Assembly: GCF_000820765.1 (NCBI RefSeq)
Contig: NZ_CCYH01000021.1
Location: 88,375 to 152,374, forward strand
Source of the DNA: Candidatus Soleaferrea massiliensis AP7
GTDB taxonomy: Bacteria > Bacillota > Clostridia > Oscillospirales > Ruminococcaceae
Length of the DNA: 64,000 nt
Direction: 5' to 3'
The translations under genes were made by a program, and so were the position numbers. Under the pieces are notes generated by a model. The model was not told where the DNA came from, did no database searches, and was given only the letters and a program-made list of their open reading frames with translations. Positions 8,998 through 16,430 of the stretch are shown one piece after another; position 1 is the stretch's first letter, and each line of letters opens with the position of its first letter.

Positions 8998-10119
8998 ATG
9001 AAATATCTGTTTGCGGCAGGCGGCACGGCGGGACACATCAACCCGGCGCTGTCGGTCGCCAACTACATAAAAAAGAAGCAGCCGGATGCGCAGATCCTGT
9101 TCGCGGGCAACCCGCGCGGCATGGAGGCAAAGCTCGTGCCGCAGGCCGGATATGATTTTGTGCCGGTCAATGTGCGCGGCATCAAGCGTCAGCTGACGCT
9201 CGAGAACATCGGCAACAACATCCTTGCCATCGGATGCGTCTTCAAATCCAGCGCGCAGGCGAAGAAAATCCTGAAGAGCTTCCAGCCGGATATCGTCGTC
9301 GGAACCGGCGGCTATGTCAGCGGCCCGGTCCTGCGCAAGGCTTCACAGCTTGGCTTTAAAACCGTGACCCACGAGCAGAACGCGTTCCCCGGCGTCACGA
9401 CCAAGCTGCTCTCCAAATATGTCGACCGCGTGCTGCTTGCCGTCGAGGAGGCGAAGAAATACCTCGAGAAGGGCTGCGAATACGAGGTGGTCGGCAACCC
9501 GATCCGCGAGGAAATCCTGTTTGAGGACCGCGAAAAGGCCCGCAGGGAGCTTGGCATCGGAGACAGGATGTGCATCCTGTCGTTCGGCGGCAGCCTGGGC
9601 GCAAGGACCATCAACGAGGCGGTCGCGGGGCTGATCGCCTGGCATTACAAGACCGATAGAATCCACCACATCCACGCGACCGGCCGGTATGGAACCGAGC
9701 TGGTGCCGCGGCTTTTAAAGGAGAAGGGCGTCGATCTGACCGGCAACAAGCATGTCGACATCCGCGAATACATCGACGACATGCCGCGCCTGCTGGCGGC
9801 GGCGGATCTGATCATCTCGCGTTCCGGCGCAATCACGCTGAGCGAGCTGCAGGCCGCGGGCAAGGCGTCGATCCTGATCCCCTCCCCGAACGTTGCGGAA
9901 AACCACCAGTACCACAACGCCTGCGTGCTCTCGCAGCACGGCGCGGCGGTTGTCATCGAGGAAAAGGAACTGACGCAGCGGAAACTCTGCGATATCGTGG
10001 AGGATTTCCTGAACCATCCGCAGAAACTCAAGGAGTTCGGGGAGAACGCGCAGAAGCTTGCGATCATCGACGCAAACGACAGAATCTATCAGATTCTCAT
10101 GAAACTGCTGGGAAAATAA
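8998..10119 (+). CDS. murG: Undecaprenyl-PP-MurNAc-pentapeptide GlcNAc transferase
   Basis: Peripheral inner-face GT28 glycosyltransferase converting lipid I to lipid II. The 373-residue protein has the N-terminal glycine-rich GGTAGHINPAL loop, VVGTGGYVSGP, THEQNAFPG, and the C-terminal donor-site region SRSGAITLSEL and NHQYHNA. The ATG follows GAAAGGGG with good spacing. Confidence 0.97.
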   Translation: MKYLFAAGGTAGHINPALSVANYIKKKQPDAQILFAGNPRGMEAKLVPQAGYDFVPVNVRGIKRQLTLENIGNNILAIGCVFKSSAQAKKILKSFQPDIVVGTGGYVSGPVLRKASQLGFKTVTHEQNAFPGVTTKLLSKYVDRVLLAVEEAKKYLEKGCEYEVVGNPIREEILFEDREKARRELGIGDRMCILSFGGSLGARTINEAVAGLIAWHYKTDRIHHIHATGRYGTELVPRLLKEKGVDLTGNKHVDIREYIDDMPRLLAAADLIISRSGAITLSELQAAGKASILIPSPNVAENHQYHNACVLSQHGAAVVIEEKELTQRKLCDIVEDFLNHPQKLKEFGENAQKLAIIDANDRIYQILMKLLGK

Positions 10120-10239
10120 TTCTTTCCGGATAAAATGAATGGCTTTCACCAAATTTCACAGAAAAGCATAAGATGATACTGATTGTGCAGAAGTCTGTAC
10201 AGTTAATTCCTTTTCGTTTGGTGAAAGGATGCGTGAAAG

Positions 10240-11493
10240 ATGTCAGTATATTTTATTGAAGGCGGCAATCCGTTGTACGGTGATGTTGAGATCCACGGAG
10301 CCAAGAACAGCGCTCTGCCGATTTTGACCGCAACGCTGATCGGTACAGGCAAGAGCGTGATACATAATTGCCCCGACCTTACAGATATAGATGCGGCGAT
10401 TAAGATTCTCGAATATCTGGGATGCTCGGTCGAGCGGGAGGGCAGCACCATCACGGTGGAATCGGACTGCATCAGCAACTACAACGTTCCGGACCATCTG
10501 ATGCGGGAGATGCGGTCCTCGATCGTCTTTCTGGGCGCGGTCATCGCGCGCTGCCGCAAGACGCGGATCTCGTTCCCGGGCGGATGCGAGCTTGGCCCCA
10601 GGCCGATCGACCTGCATCTGTCGGCACTGAAAAAGATGGGGCTTGTCATCGAAGAGGACCACGGGTACCTCGACTGCCATGTAGATGGACGGCTGCACGG
10701 CGAAACGATTGCGCTGTCCTTCCCAAGCGTCGGCGCAACCGAAAACATCATGCTGGCCGCGTCCACGGCCGAGGGCACGACGGTGATCACAAATGCCGCC
10801 AGAGAGCCTGAAATCGTGGATCTGGCAAACTATCTGAACGGCTGCGGCGCAAAGATCACCGGAGCCGGCGAAAGCACCATCCAGATTGAGGGCGTCGGGT
10901 CCCTGCACGGCTGCGAGCACCGGGTCATCCCGGACCGCATCGTCGCGGCGACCTTTATGTCGGCGGTGGCGGTTACCGGCGGCTCGATCAGCCTGAAACA
11001 GATCGATCCCGTGCATCTAGGCGCGCTGATCCCGGTATTCGAAGAGGCCGGGTGCAGGGTGTCCCTGCACGGCAGCACGCTGGATATCGAAAGCACAGGC
11101 CGGCCGAAGCCCATCAAGATGGTGCGCACAATGCCGTATCCCGGTTTCCCGACCGATGCGCAGGCGCCGATCATGTCGATGTGCGCGTTTGCCGACGGCA
11201 CCAGCGTATTTGTGGAGAACATCTTCGAAAACCGGTTCAAGCATGTCGACGAGCTGGTGCGGCTGGGCGCAAGCATCAAGGTGGAAGGCCGCGTGGCGGT
11301 CGTGGAGGGCGTCCGGCAGCTGCACAGCGCATCGGTTCAGGCAACCGACCTGCGCGGCGGCGCGGCGCTGGTTGTAGCGGCACTCGGCGCGAAGGGCACG
11401 ACCGAAATCGACGGCCTGCATCATGTCGACCGCGGCTATGAGCGGCTGGAAGACAGCCTGAACGCAATCGGCGCAAAGGTCATCCGGGCATAA
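10240..11493 (+). CDS. murA: UDP-GlcNAc 1-carboxyvinyltransferase (MurA)
   Basis: First committed enzyme of peptidoglycan synthesis, transferring enolpyruvate from PEP to UDP-GlcNAc; target of fosfomycin. The 417-residue protein shows the conserved HGAKNSALP segment near the N-terminus, the catalytic-loop motif GGCELGPRPIDLH with the cysteine that fosfomycin attacks, and YPGFPTDAQAP. The ATG follows GGTGAAAGGATG. Many Firmicutes have two MurA paralogues; only this one is in the window. Confidence 0.96.
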   Translation: MSVYFIEGGNPLYGDVEIHGAKNSALPILTATLIGTGKSVIHNCPDLTDIDAAIKILEYLGCSVEREGSTITVESDCISNYNVPDHLMREMRSSIVFLGAVIARCRKTRISFPGGCELGPRPIDLHLSALKKMGLVIEEDHGYLDCHVDGRLHGETIALSFPSVGATENIMLAASTAEGTTVITNAAREPEIVDLANYLNGCGAKITGAGESTIQIEGVGSLHGCEHRVIPDRIVAATFMSAVAVTGGSISLKQIDPVHLGALIPVFEEAGCRVSLHGSTLDIESTGRPKPIKMVRTMPYPGFPTDAQAPIMSMCAFADGTSVFVENIFENRFKHVDELVRLGASIKVEGRVAVVEGVRQLHSASVQATDLRGGAALVVAALGAKGTTEIDGLHHVDRGYERLEDSLNAIGAKVIRA

Positions 11494-11629
11494 TAGCGGT
11501 CCGGATGCGCAGGGGAGCAGCGGATGAAAATCCGGGAAAAGGAAATACAGGGCGTTGTAGCCTTGTGAAAATAAACGGAAAGCAAACGGGGGAAACCCTG
11601 TTCCGATAGATTGGAATGGCAAAACGGAT

Positions 11630-12487
11630 ATGAAAAAGAAGGCGGTACAGCAAACCAGCCGCGCGAAGGCCCGCACGCAGAATTCACGCAGGCACGCGCG
11701 GCGCAGAAAGCGGCGGATCATTCTGGTCAACACCTTGCTGATCCTGTTTGTATTGGTCGGCGCGGTGGTGCTGATCATGACGATGTTCTTCAAAATCAGC
11801 GACCTAGTGGTGGAGGGCAGCTCCGAGCAGTACACCAGCGAGCAGGTGCTAGAGAAGAGCGGGCTTGTGACCGGCATCAACATCTTTGACTTTGATCTGG
11901 AGGGCGCCGAGCAGAAGGTGGGAAGCGCGCTGCCGTATCTCGACGAGGTGGAGATTGAACGCCGCCTGCCGAATAAGGTGGTCATCCGCATCAAGGATAC
12001 CGTCCCGGCGGCAAACGTCAAAACCGGCGGCGATTACATCCTGATCGATGCAAAGGGCAAGGTGCTCATGACCGGCCAGCAAAAACCGAAGGAGGGCCTT
12101 CCGCTGGTGACCGGGCTGAATGTGGGGCAGGTGGTGGTCGGCGACTATCTGAACGATAAAAACGCGACCAATTTCCCGATCTATAAAGCGCTGATCGGGG
12201 CGGTTGAGAGCCACAACATCCAGGATATCGGCGTCATCGACCTGAACGACGACTTCAATCTGAAGATGTTGTACCAGGACAGGATTGTCATCTGCCTCGG
12301 CACTGACAGCGAGCTGGATTACAAATGCCGGTTCGTCAAGAAGATGCTCGATGAAAAGGTGGCCGAGAAGGAGGTCGGCGTCATGGATGCCTCGGTATCC
12401 GGCCGGGTGAGCATCCGGGACCGGGAAATCGACGGATTGATCGACACCGGCTCCCAGAATGCGACAGCAAATTCCGAAAAAGAGTAG
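11630..12487 (+). CDS. divIB: Cell division protein DivIB/FtsQ
   Basis: Bitopic divisome protein with an extracytoplasmic POTRA domain that recruits or stabilises FtsL and DivIC. The 285-residue product has a very basic N-terminal tail (RRHARRRKRR), one membrane segment at about residues 32-54, then a POTRA-like region (FKISDLVVEGSSEQYTSEQV) and the LPYLDEVEIERRLPNKVVI stretch typical of FtsQ/DivIB. The ribosome site is weak (GGAATGG). Position between murA and ftsZ fits. Confidence 0.92.
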   Translation: MKKKAVQQTSRAKARTQNSRRHARRRKRRIILVNTLLILFVLVGAVVLIMTMFFKISDLVVEGSSEQYTSEQVLEKSGLVTGINIFDFDLEGAEQKVGSALPYLDEVEIERRLPNKVVIRIKDTVPAANVKTGGDYILIDAKGKVLMTGQQKPKEGLPLVTGLNVGQVVVGDYLNDKNATNFPIYKALIGAVESHNIQDIGVIDLNDDFNLKMLYQDRIVICLGTDSELDYKCRFVKKMLDEKVAEKEVGVMDASVSGRVSIRDREIDGLIDTGSQNATANSEKE

Positions 12488-12545
12488 GGATGTCGGTGAA
12501 AGAATAAAATTTCATAAACTTTTTCATAATATCGATAACCGAATC

Positions 12546-12574
12546 TTGAAATTTCCCTTAAAATCTAGTATAGT
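12546..12574 (+). promoter_or_regulatory. Sigma-A-type promoter for ftsZ
   Basis: TTGAAA at 12546-12551 and TATAGT at 12569-12574 are separated by exactly 17 bases in an AT-rich gap between divIB and ftsZ. Predicted transcription would begin about 140 bases before ftsZ. It would allow ftsZ expression independent of the long upstream operon. Confidence 0.65.
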
Positions 12575-12721
12575 TATAGGGTAAAGGCATTTCATGATGA
12601 CATTATATCGACTTTAACAATCGTGTAACCATAGATTTAAACCAGGACGAAAAAAATCCGATGAAATGAATGAAACCGGTTTGCTGCCGGCGGTCGATTC
12701 ATAAAAGTAGGGGGATATCAA

Positions 12722-13834
12722 ATGCTGATGAATTTTGAAATAGATGACGAGCTCGACAAGGTAGTTATGATAAAGGTTGCCGGCATTGGCGGCGGCGGCG
12801 GAAACGCGATCAACCGCATGATCAAGTCCGGCATCAAATCGGTGGAGTTTCTGTCGATCAACACCGACCGCCAGGCGCTGGCCAACAGCGAAGCCAGCGA
12901 AAAAATCCAGGTCGGCGACAAGCTGACCCGCGGCCGCGGCGCGGGCGGTTCCCCTGAAAAGGGACAGCGCGCGGCGGAGGAGAGCCGCGACGAGATTGCC
13001 AATGCGCTGAAGGGCACGCAGATGATCTTTATCACCGCCGGCATGGGCGGCGGCACCGGTACCGGCGGCGCGCCGGTCGTGGCGGAGGTTGCCCGCGAGA
13101 TGGGTATCCTGACCGTCGGCATTGTCACCAAGCCGTTTGCCTTTGAGGGCAGAAGGCGTATGGAGCAGGCCGAGCAGGGCATTGTCGAACTGCGCAAGCA
13201 GGTCGATTCGCTGGTCGTCATTCCCAATGAGCGGCTGAAGCTAATTTCCGAACAGAAGATCACCTTGGCCAACGCCTTTGAATCGGCCGACGACGTGCTG
13301 CGTCAGGGCGTGCAGAGTATCTCCGACCTGATCAACATCCCGGGACTTGTCAACCTCGACTTTGCGGATGTCACGGCGATCATGAAGGACGCCGGCTACG
13401 CGCATATGGGCGTTGGACGCGCCTCCGGCAAGGACAAGGCCGAACAGGCCGCGGCGATGGCGATTTCCAGCCCGCTGCTGGAAACCTCGATCAACGGCGC
13501 GAAGGGCGTCATCATCAACATCACCTCCTCCTCCGATATCGGTCTGGACGAGGTCGACCTTGCATCCAGCATGATCACCAAGGCCGCGCATCCCGACGCA
13601 AACATCATCTGGGGCGCAGCGTTTGACGAGACCTTCCAGGATGAAATGCAGATTACGGTCATTGCGACCGGCTTTGACACCGAAAAAAATCCGCTGGACG
13701 ATGAGTTCAAGATTCCGGCCAAGAAAAGCCAGCAGTCGCAGGCACGTCCAAGCGAGACGGAACAGCCGCCGGTGGTCAGTTCTTCGGATGACGATTACTT
13801 CGACATCATGAAGATCTTCAATTCCAAAAAGTAA
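12722..13834 (+). CDS. ftsZ: Cell division GTPase FtsZ
   Basis: Tubulin-like GTPase forming the cytokinetic ring. The 370-residue protein has the tubulin signature GGGTGTGGAPVV, the N-terminal GIGGGGGNAINRMI nucleotide-binding loop, the T7-loop region NLDFADV, a linker rich in S, Q and E, and a short C-terminal peptide DDDYFDIMKIF of the type that binds membrane anchors. I start at ATG 12722 behind AGGGGG; ATG 12728 is an equally possible start. ftsA is not adjacent, so the anchor (SepF or FtsA) must be encoded elsewhere. A strong terminator follows. Confidence 0.98.
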   Translation: MLMNFEIDDELDKVVMIKVAGIGGGGGNAINRMIKSGIKSVEFLSINTDRQALANSEASEKIQVGDKLTRGRGAGGSPEKGQRAAEESRDEIANALKGTQMIFITAGMGGGTGTGGAPVVAEVAREMGILTVGIVTKPFAFEGRRRMEQAEQGIVELRKQVDSLVVIPNERLKLISEQKITLANAFESADDVLRQGVQSISDLINIPGLVNLDFADVTAIMKDAGYAHMGVGRASGKDKAEQAAAMAISSPLLETSINGAKGVIINITSSSDIGLDEVDLASSMITKAAHPDANIIWGAAFDETFQDEMQITVIATGFDTEKNPLDDEFKIPAKKSQQSQARPSETEQPPVVSSSDDDYFDIMKIFNSKK

Positions 13835-13850
13835 TATTCTGTATATTCAG

Positions 13851-13892
13851 TACCCGGTGGAATGGGAAATGCCATTCCACCGGGTATTTTTA
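13851..13892 (+). terminator. Intrinsic terminator of the dcw cluster
   Basis: A perfect 15-bp stem (TACCCGGTGGAATGG with CCATTCCACCGGGTA), 6-base loop and TTTTTA tail, 17 bases after the ftsZ stop. Confidence 0.93.
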
Positions 13893-13971
13893 TGCTGGTT
13901 GCGTGAACATACAGGAAAATATAAGATCTGTATATGATGGCGAGAAACTGTCCCCCGCATCAAAGCGTGAG

Positions 13972-13997
13972 ATCAGGGACGGTAAAGCATCCCTGAT
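13972..13997. other. Small hairpin in the ftsZ downstream spacer
   Basis: An 8-bp inverted repeat ATCAGGGA / TCCCTGAT with a 10-base loop and no T-run. The rest of the 13893-14147 spacer holds the promoter below and nothing else recognisable. Confidence 0.35.
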
Positions 13998-14092
13998 GAG
14001 GTATAAAATCTCTAAAATTTGCATAACAATTCTATCAAGATCGATTAAAACGACTGAATTTTTCAAGATTGCTTCCCAACGAACCAACAATA

Positions 14093-14101
14093 TGGTATAA
14101 T
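14093..14101 (+). promoter_or_regulatory. Extended -10 promoter element for the next gene
   Basis: TGGTATAAT forms an extended -10 (TGn plus TATAAT), 47 bases before the ATG at 14148. No good -35 is visible, as is common for extended -10 promoters. Confidence 0.5.
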
Positions 14102-14147
14102 CATGTCAGAAATATGCATAAAAACGAAGAATGAGGGGGAAGTATTG

Positions 14148-15116
14148 ATGAAACTGGAAACGTTCCAGCAGTACATGTCCGGCAAAGGGTTTAAGGTTGT
14201 CCGCAATGCGGCCTGCGGCGTCGAGGAGGAATATCCGGTGGTGGTCACCAGACGGCAGCAGAATCTGTGGGATATCGCCTTTACCGTGAAAACGGATCAG
14301 TGGAAGATGTTTCAGAAACCGCTGAAAACAGCGTTGAAGGGGCTGGGCAGCCCGCGGCTGCTGTATGGAAAGCTTTACATCAGTCTCAAGGTATATGATG
14401 CTTCTTATCAGCAGAATTACGGTGCGGCTGTTCAGCAGACGATAGGAATCCTGCGTCAGTTTGGCGTTCTGCCGATCGAGGAATGCGCGATCTGCAAGCG
14501 GGGAGGCTGCGACAGCCTGATTCTGCATGGGGACCTCTATCATCCGGTTCATGACGGCTGCTGTGATCAGATCCTGCATCAGACCAAGCAGGAAGCCGAG
14601 CAGAACGAGCTGAACGGAAACTATGTCCTCGGCTTCATCGGCGGACTCCTGGGCGCTGTGGTCGGCGTAATTCCGTCCGTCCTGACCATCCTTCTGGCCG
14701 ACAGGATCTATGCCATCCTGTTCGCACTGATCCCGATGTGTATCTATTTCGGCTACAAGCTGTTCGGCGGCAAGCTCAACAAGGTGGCGCTGGTCACCTC
14801 CATCGTGCTGTCCATCGTCGGCGTGATGATCATGGAGCTGATGCTGACCTCCATTTACATATCCACCGAGTTTGGGACCGGCATTACAGAATCGGTCAGC
14901 CTGATGTTTGCGTCGCTTGCGATGCCGGACATGTGGAGCGCGATCGCGGCGGATTCTATTATGCCGCTGATCTTTGCGGGTCTGGGCGTCTGGATCTCGT
15001 GGGGATACATTTCCCGCACCAGCCAGTCCACGGTCCGTTCGATAGAGGAGCGCATCAGCACCAAGATTCCATATAGCCGTCAGGATGCCGTGTATTCCGA
15101 AACGGTGTCGAGGTAA
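14148..15116 (+). CDS. Unrecognised membrane protein with N-terminal cysteine cluster
   Basis: I do not recognise the family. From ATG 14148, behind GAGGGGGAA, it is 322 residues. The N-terminal half is soluble and ends in cysteine/histidine-rich stretches (CAICKRGGCDSL, then HPVHDGCCDQI near residues 115-145) that could bind a metal. The C-terminal half has about four membrane segments (GFIGGLLGAVVGVIP, ILFALIPMCIYFGY, ALVTSIVLSIVGVMIMELML, IMPLIFAGLGVWISW). It sits alone between two terminators with its own promoter, so it is a single-gene unit. An upstream in-frame ATG at 14103 lacks a ribosome site. Confidence 0.75.
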   Translation: MKLETFQQYMSGKGFKVVRNAACGVEEEYPVVVTRRQQNLWDIAFTVKTDQWKMFQKPLKTALKGLGSPRLLYGKLYISLKVYDASYQQNYGAAVQQTIGILRQFGVLPIEECAICKRGGCDSLILHGDLYHPVHDGCCDQILHQTKQEAEQNELNGNYVLGFIGGLLGAVVGVIPSVLTILLADRIYAILFALIPMCIYFGYKLFGGKLNKVALVTSIVLSIVGVMIMELMLTSIYISTEFGTGITESVSLMFASLAMPDMWSAIAADSIMPLIFAGLGVWISWGYISRTSQSTVRSIEERISTKIPYSRQDAVYSETVSR

Positions 15117-15144
15117 TTCTGCTTCATCACATTATACAGAGAAA

Positions 15145-15183
15145 CAAAAAAAGAAGCCATAATGGATATGGCTTCTTTTTTTA
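15145..15183. terminator. Bidirectional terminator between convergent genes
   Basis: A 9-bp stem GAAGCCATA / TATGGCTTC flanked by seven A on the left and seven T on the right. It can terminate both the gene ending at 15116 (plus) and the minus-strand gene ending at 15235. Confidence 0.9.
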
Positions 15184-15234
15184 TGTGCAGCAATGCGGTT
15201 CAACAGTCCGGATGCGGTGACAGCATGCGATATG

Positions 15235-15456
15235 CTACCCGCCGCCGAACAATCTGCGCTGCAGCTCCAGGGCTTTCTGCCGCCGGCGATCGGTTTCCTC
15301 ATGATTTATCACAATGACGCCGCCGTCGATGTCAAGGCAGTCGCCTTCCTTTGCGCCAGCCGGAAGCTGGTCGAGCGGGATCAGGATATGTTTGCGCGCA
15401 TCGGTTTCGCAGACGGCCTTACCGCCCTCAAAACGGTCGATGGATACGGTCTGCAT
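15235..15456 (-). CDS. DUF3006 family small protein
   Basis: A 73-residue protein of the DUF3006 type (opening QTVSIDRFEGGKAVCET, with LPAGAKEGDCLDIDGG in the middle). The role is not established, but these proteins are often encoded next to ComEC-like beta-lactamase-fold proteins, as here. AAGGAG at 15470-15465 lies eight bases before ATG 15456, which decides that start; a GTG at 15465 would overlap the upstream stop as GTGA. Either way translation is coupled to the preceding gene. Confidence 0.8.
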   Translation of the reverse strand: MQTVSIDRFEGGKAVCETDARKHILIPLDQLPAGAKEGDCLDIDGGVIVINHEETDRRRQKALELQRRLFGGG

Positions 15457-15461
15457 GAAGA

Positions 15462-16430
15462 TCACTCCTTATCTCGTTCAGGGCTGTTATCCGCCGTTTT
15501 AGACCCTTTTTCGGTCTTTACAGCGATGCCCTTTCCATCGGTTTCAAACACAATGCTGCCGTCCCGGTCAGAACGGTATATCTGGACGCCCAGATCTTCA
15601 TAGCGCTGCACCACCTTCTTGTTCGGATGGTTGTAGGAATTGTCATTGCCGACCGGAATCGCCGCATAGGCGGGGGCTACGGCCTTCAGAAACTTCTTGG
15701 ATGAGGAGGTGGAGCTTCCGTGATGTCCTACCTTGATGACGTCTGCTTTCAGATCGGTTCCGCTTGCGAGAAGGTCGTCCTCCACCGTCTCGGTCGCGTC
15801 GCCCATGAACAGGAACACCTCGTCGCCGTAGGTGAAGCGCAGGACCACCGAGGTGTCGTTCAGTTCATCGTAGAGCTTGTCCGGCGACAGGATTTCCAGC
15901 AGTCCGTCGTCGAGCTGGTAGGTGCTGCCGACCGCGGCCGGCGTCACGGTAAGCCCCTTGTTTTCAATGGATGTCAGAAGTCCCAGATAGGACTTGGTGG
16001 TCGGGACAATCGAGTCCTTGACCTTCGGCAGGATGACCTTGTCCACATCCATGTGATCGATGACGTCATCCATGCCGCCGATGTGGTCGGAGTGCGGATG
16101 GGTGCCGACCACGATGTCGAGCTTCCCGATATTCTGCCCCTTCAGATAGTTGATCACGGTCTGGCCGCAGTCATTCTCCCCGGCGTCGATCAGCACGGCT
16201 TTGGTCTTCGTCTTGATCAGAATGCTGTCGCCCTGTCCCACATCGATGATATGTACCGACGCGTCCGCCGTGCTGGGCGTGTATTCCTTCATGCCGACCG
16301 CATGCAGCAGCCCGTCGAAGGATGTGATATCGTATTGGATGGCCAGCGCCGCGCCGAGCGACAGCAGCACCACCGCCGCCGCAATCAGGGTCATCAGCTT
16401 GCCGCTAAGGCTTCCTTTTCTTCGAGCCAT
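15462..16430 (-). CDS. ComEC/Rec2-like metallo-beta-lactamase-fold hydrolase, membrane-anchored
   Basis: A 322-residue protein with one N-terminal membrane segment (LMTLIAAAVVLLSLGAALA) and an extracytoplasmic metallo-beta-lactamase domain. Visible metal-binding motifs are THPHSDHIGG (HxHxDH), MGDATE and GHHGSS, preceded by VHIIDVGQGDSILI, the hallmark of the ComEC C-terminal hydrolase group. It lacks the ComEC channel, so it is a stand-alone hydrolase, possibly a nuclease or phosphodiesterase; the substrate is unknown. ATG 16430 follows GGAAGGGGG. It overlaps the end of ygiQ by 26 bases; a longer frame reaching 16712 is an antisense-like read through the ygiQ tail and is rejected. Confidence 0.85.
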   Translation of the reverse strand: MARRKGSLSGKLMTLIAAAVVLLSLGAALAIQYDITSFDGLLHAVGMKEYTPSTADASVHIIDVGQGDSILIKTKTKAVLIDAGENDCGQTVINYLKGQNIGKLDIVVGTHPHSDHIGGMDDVIDHMDVDKVILPKVKDSIVPTTKSYLGLLTSIENKGLTVTPAAVGSTYQLDDGLLEILSPDKLYDELNDTSVVLRFTYGDEVFLFMGDATETVEDDLLASGTDLKADVIKVGHHGSSTSSSKKFLKAVAPAYAAIPVGNDNSYNHPNKKVVQRYEDLGVQIYRSDRDGSIVFETDGKGIAVKTEKGSKTADNSPERDKE

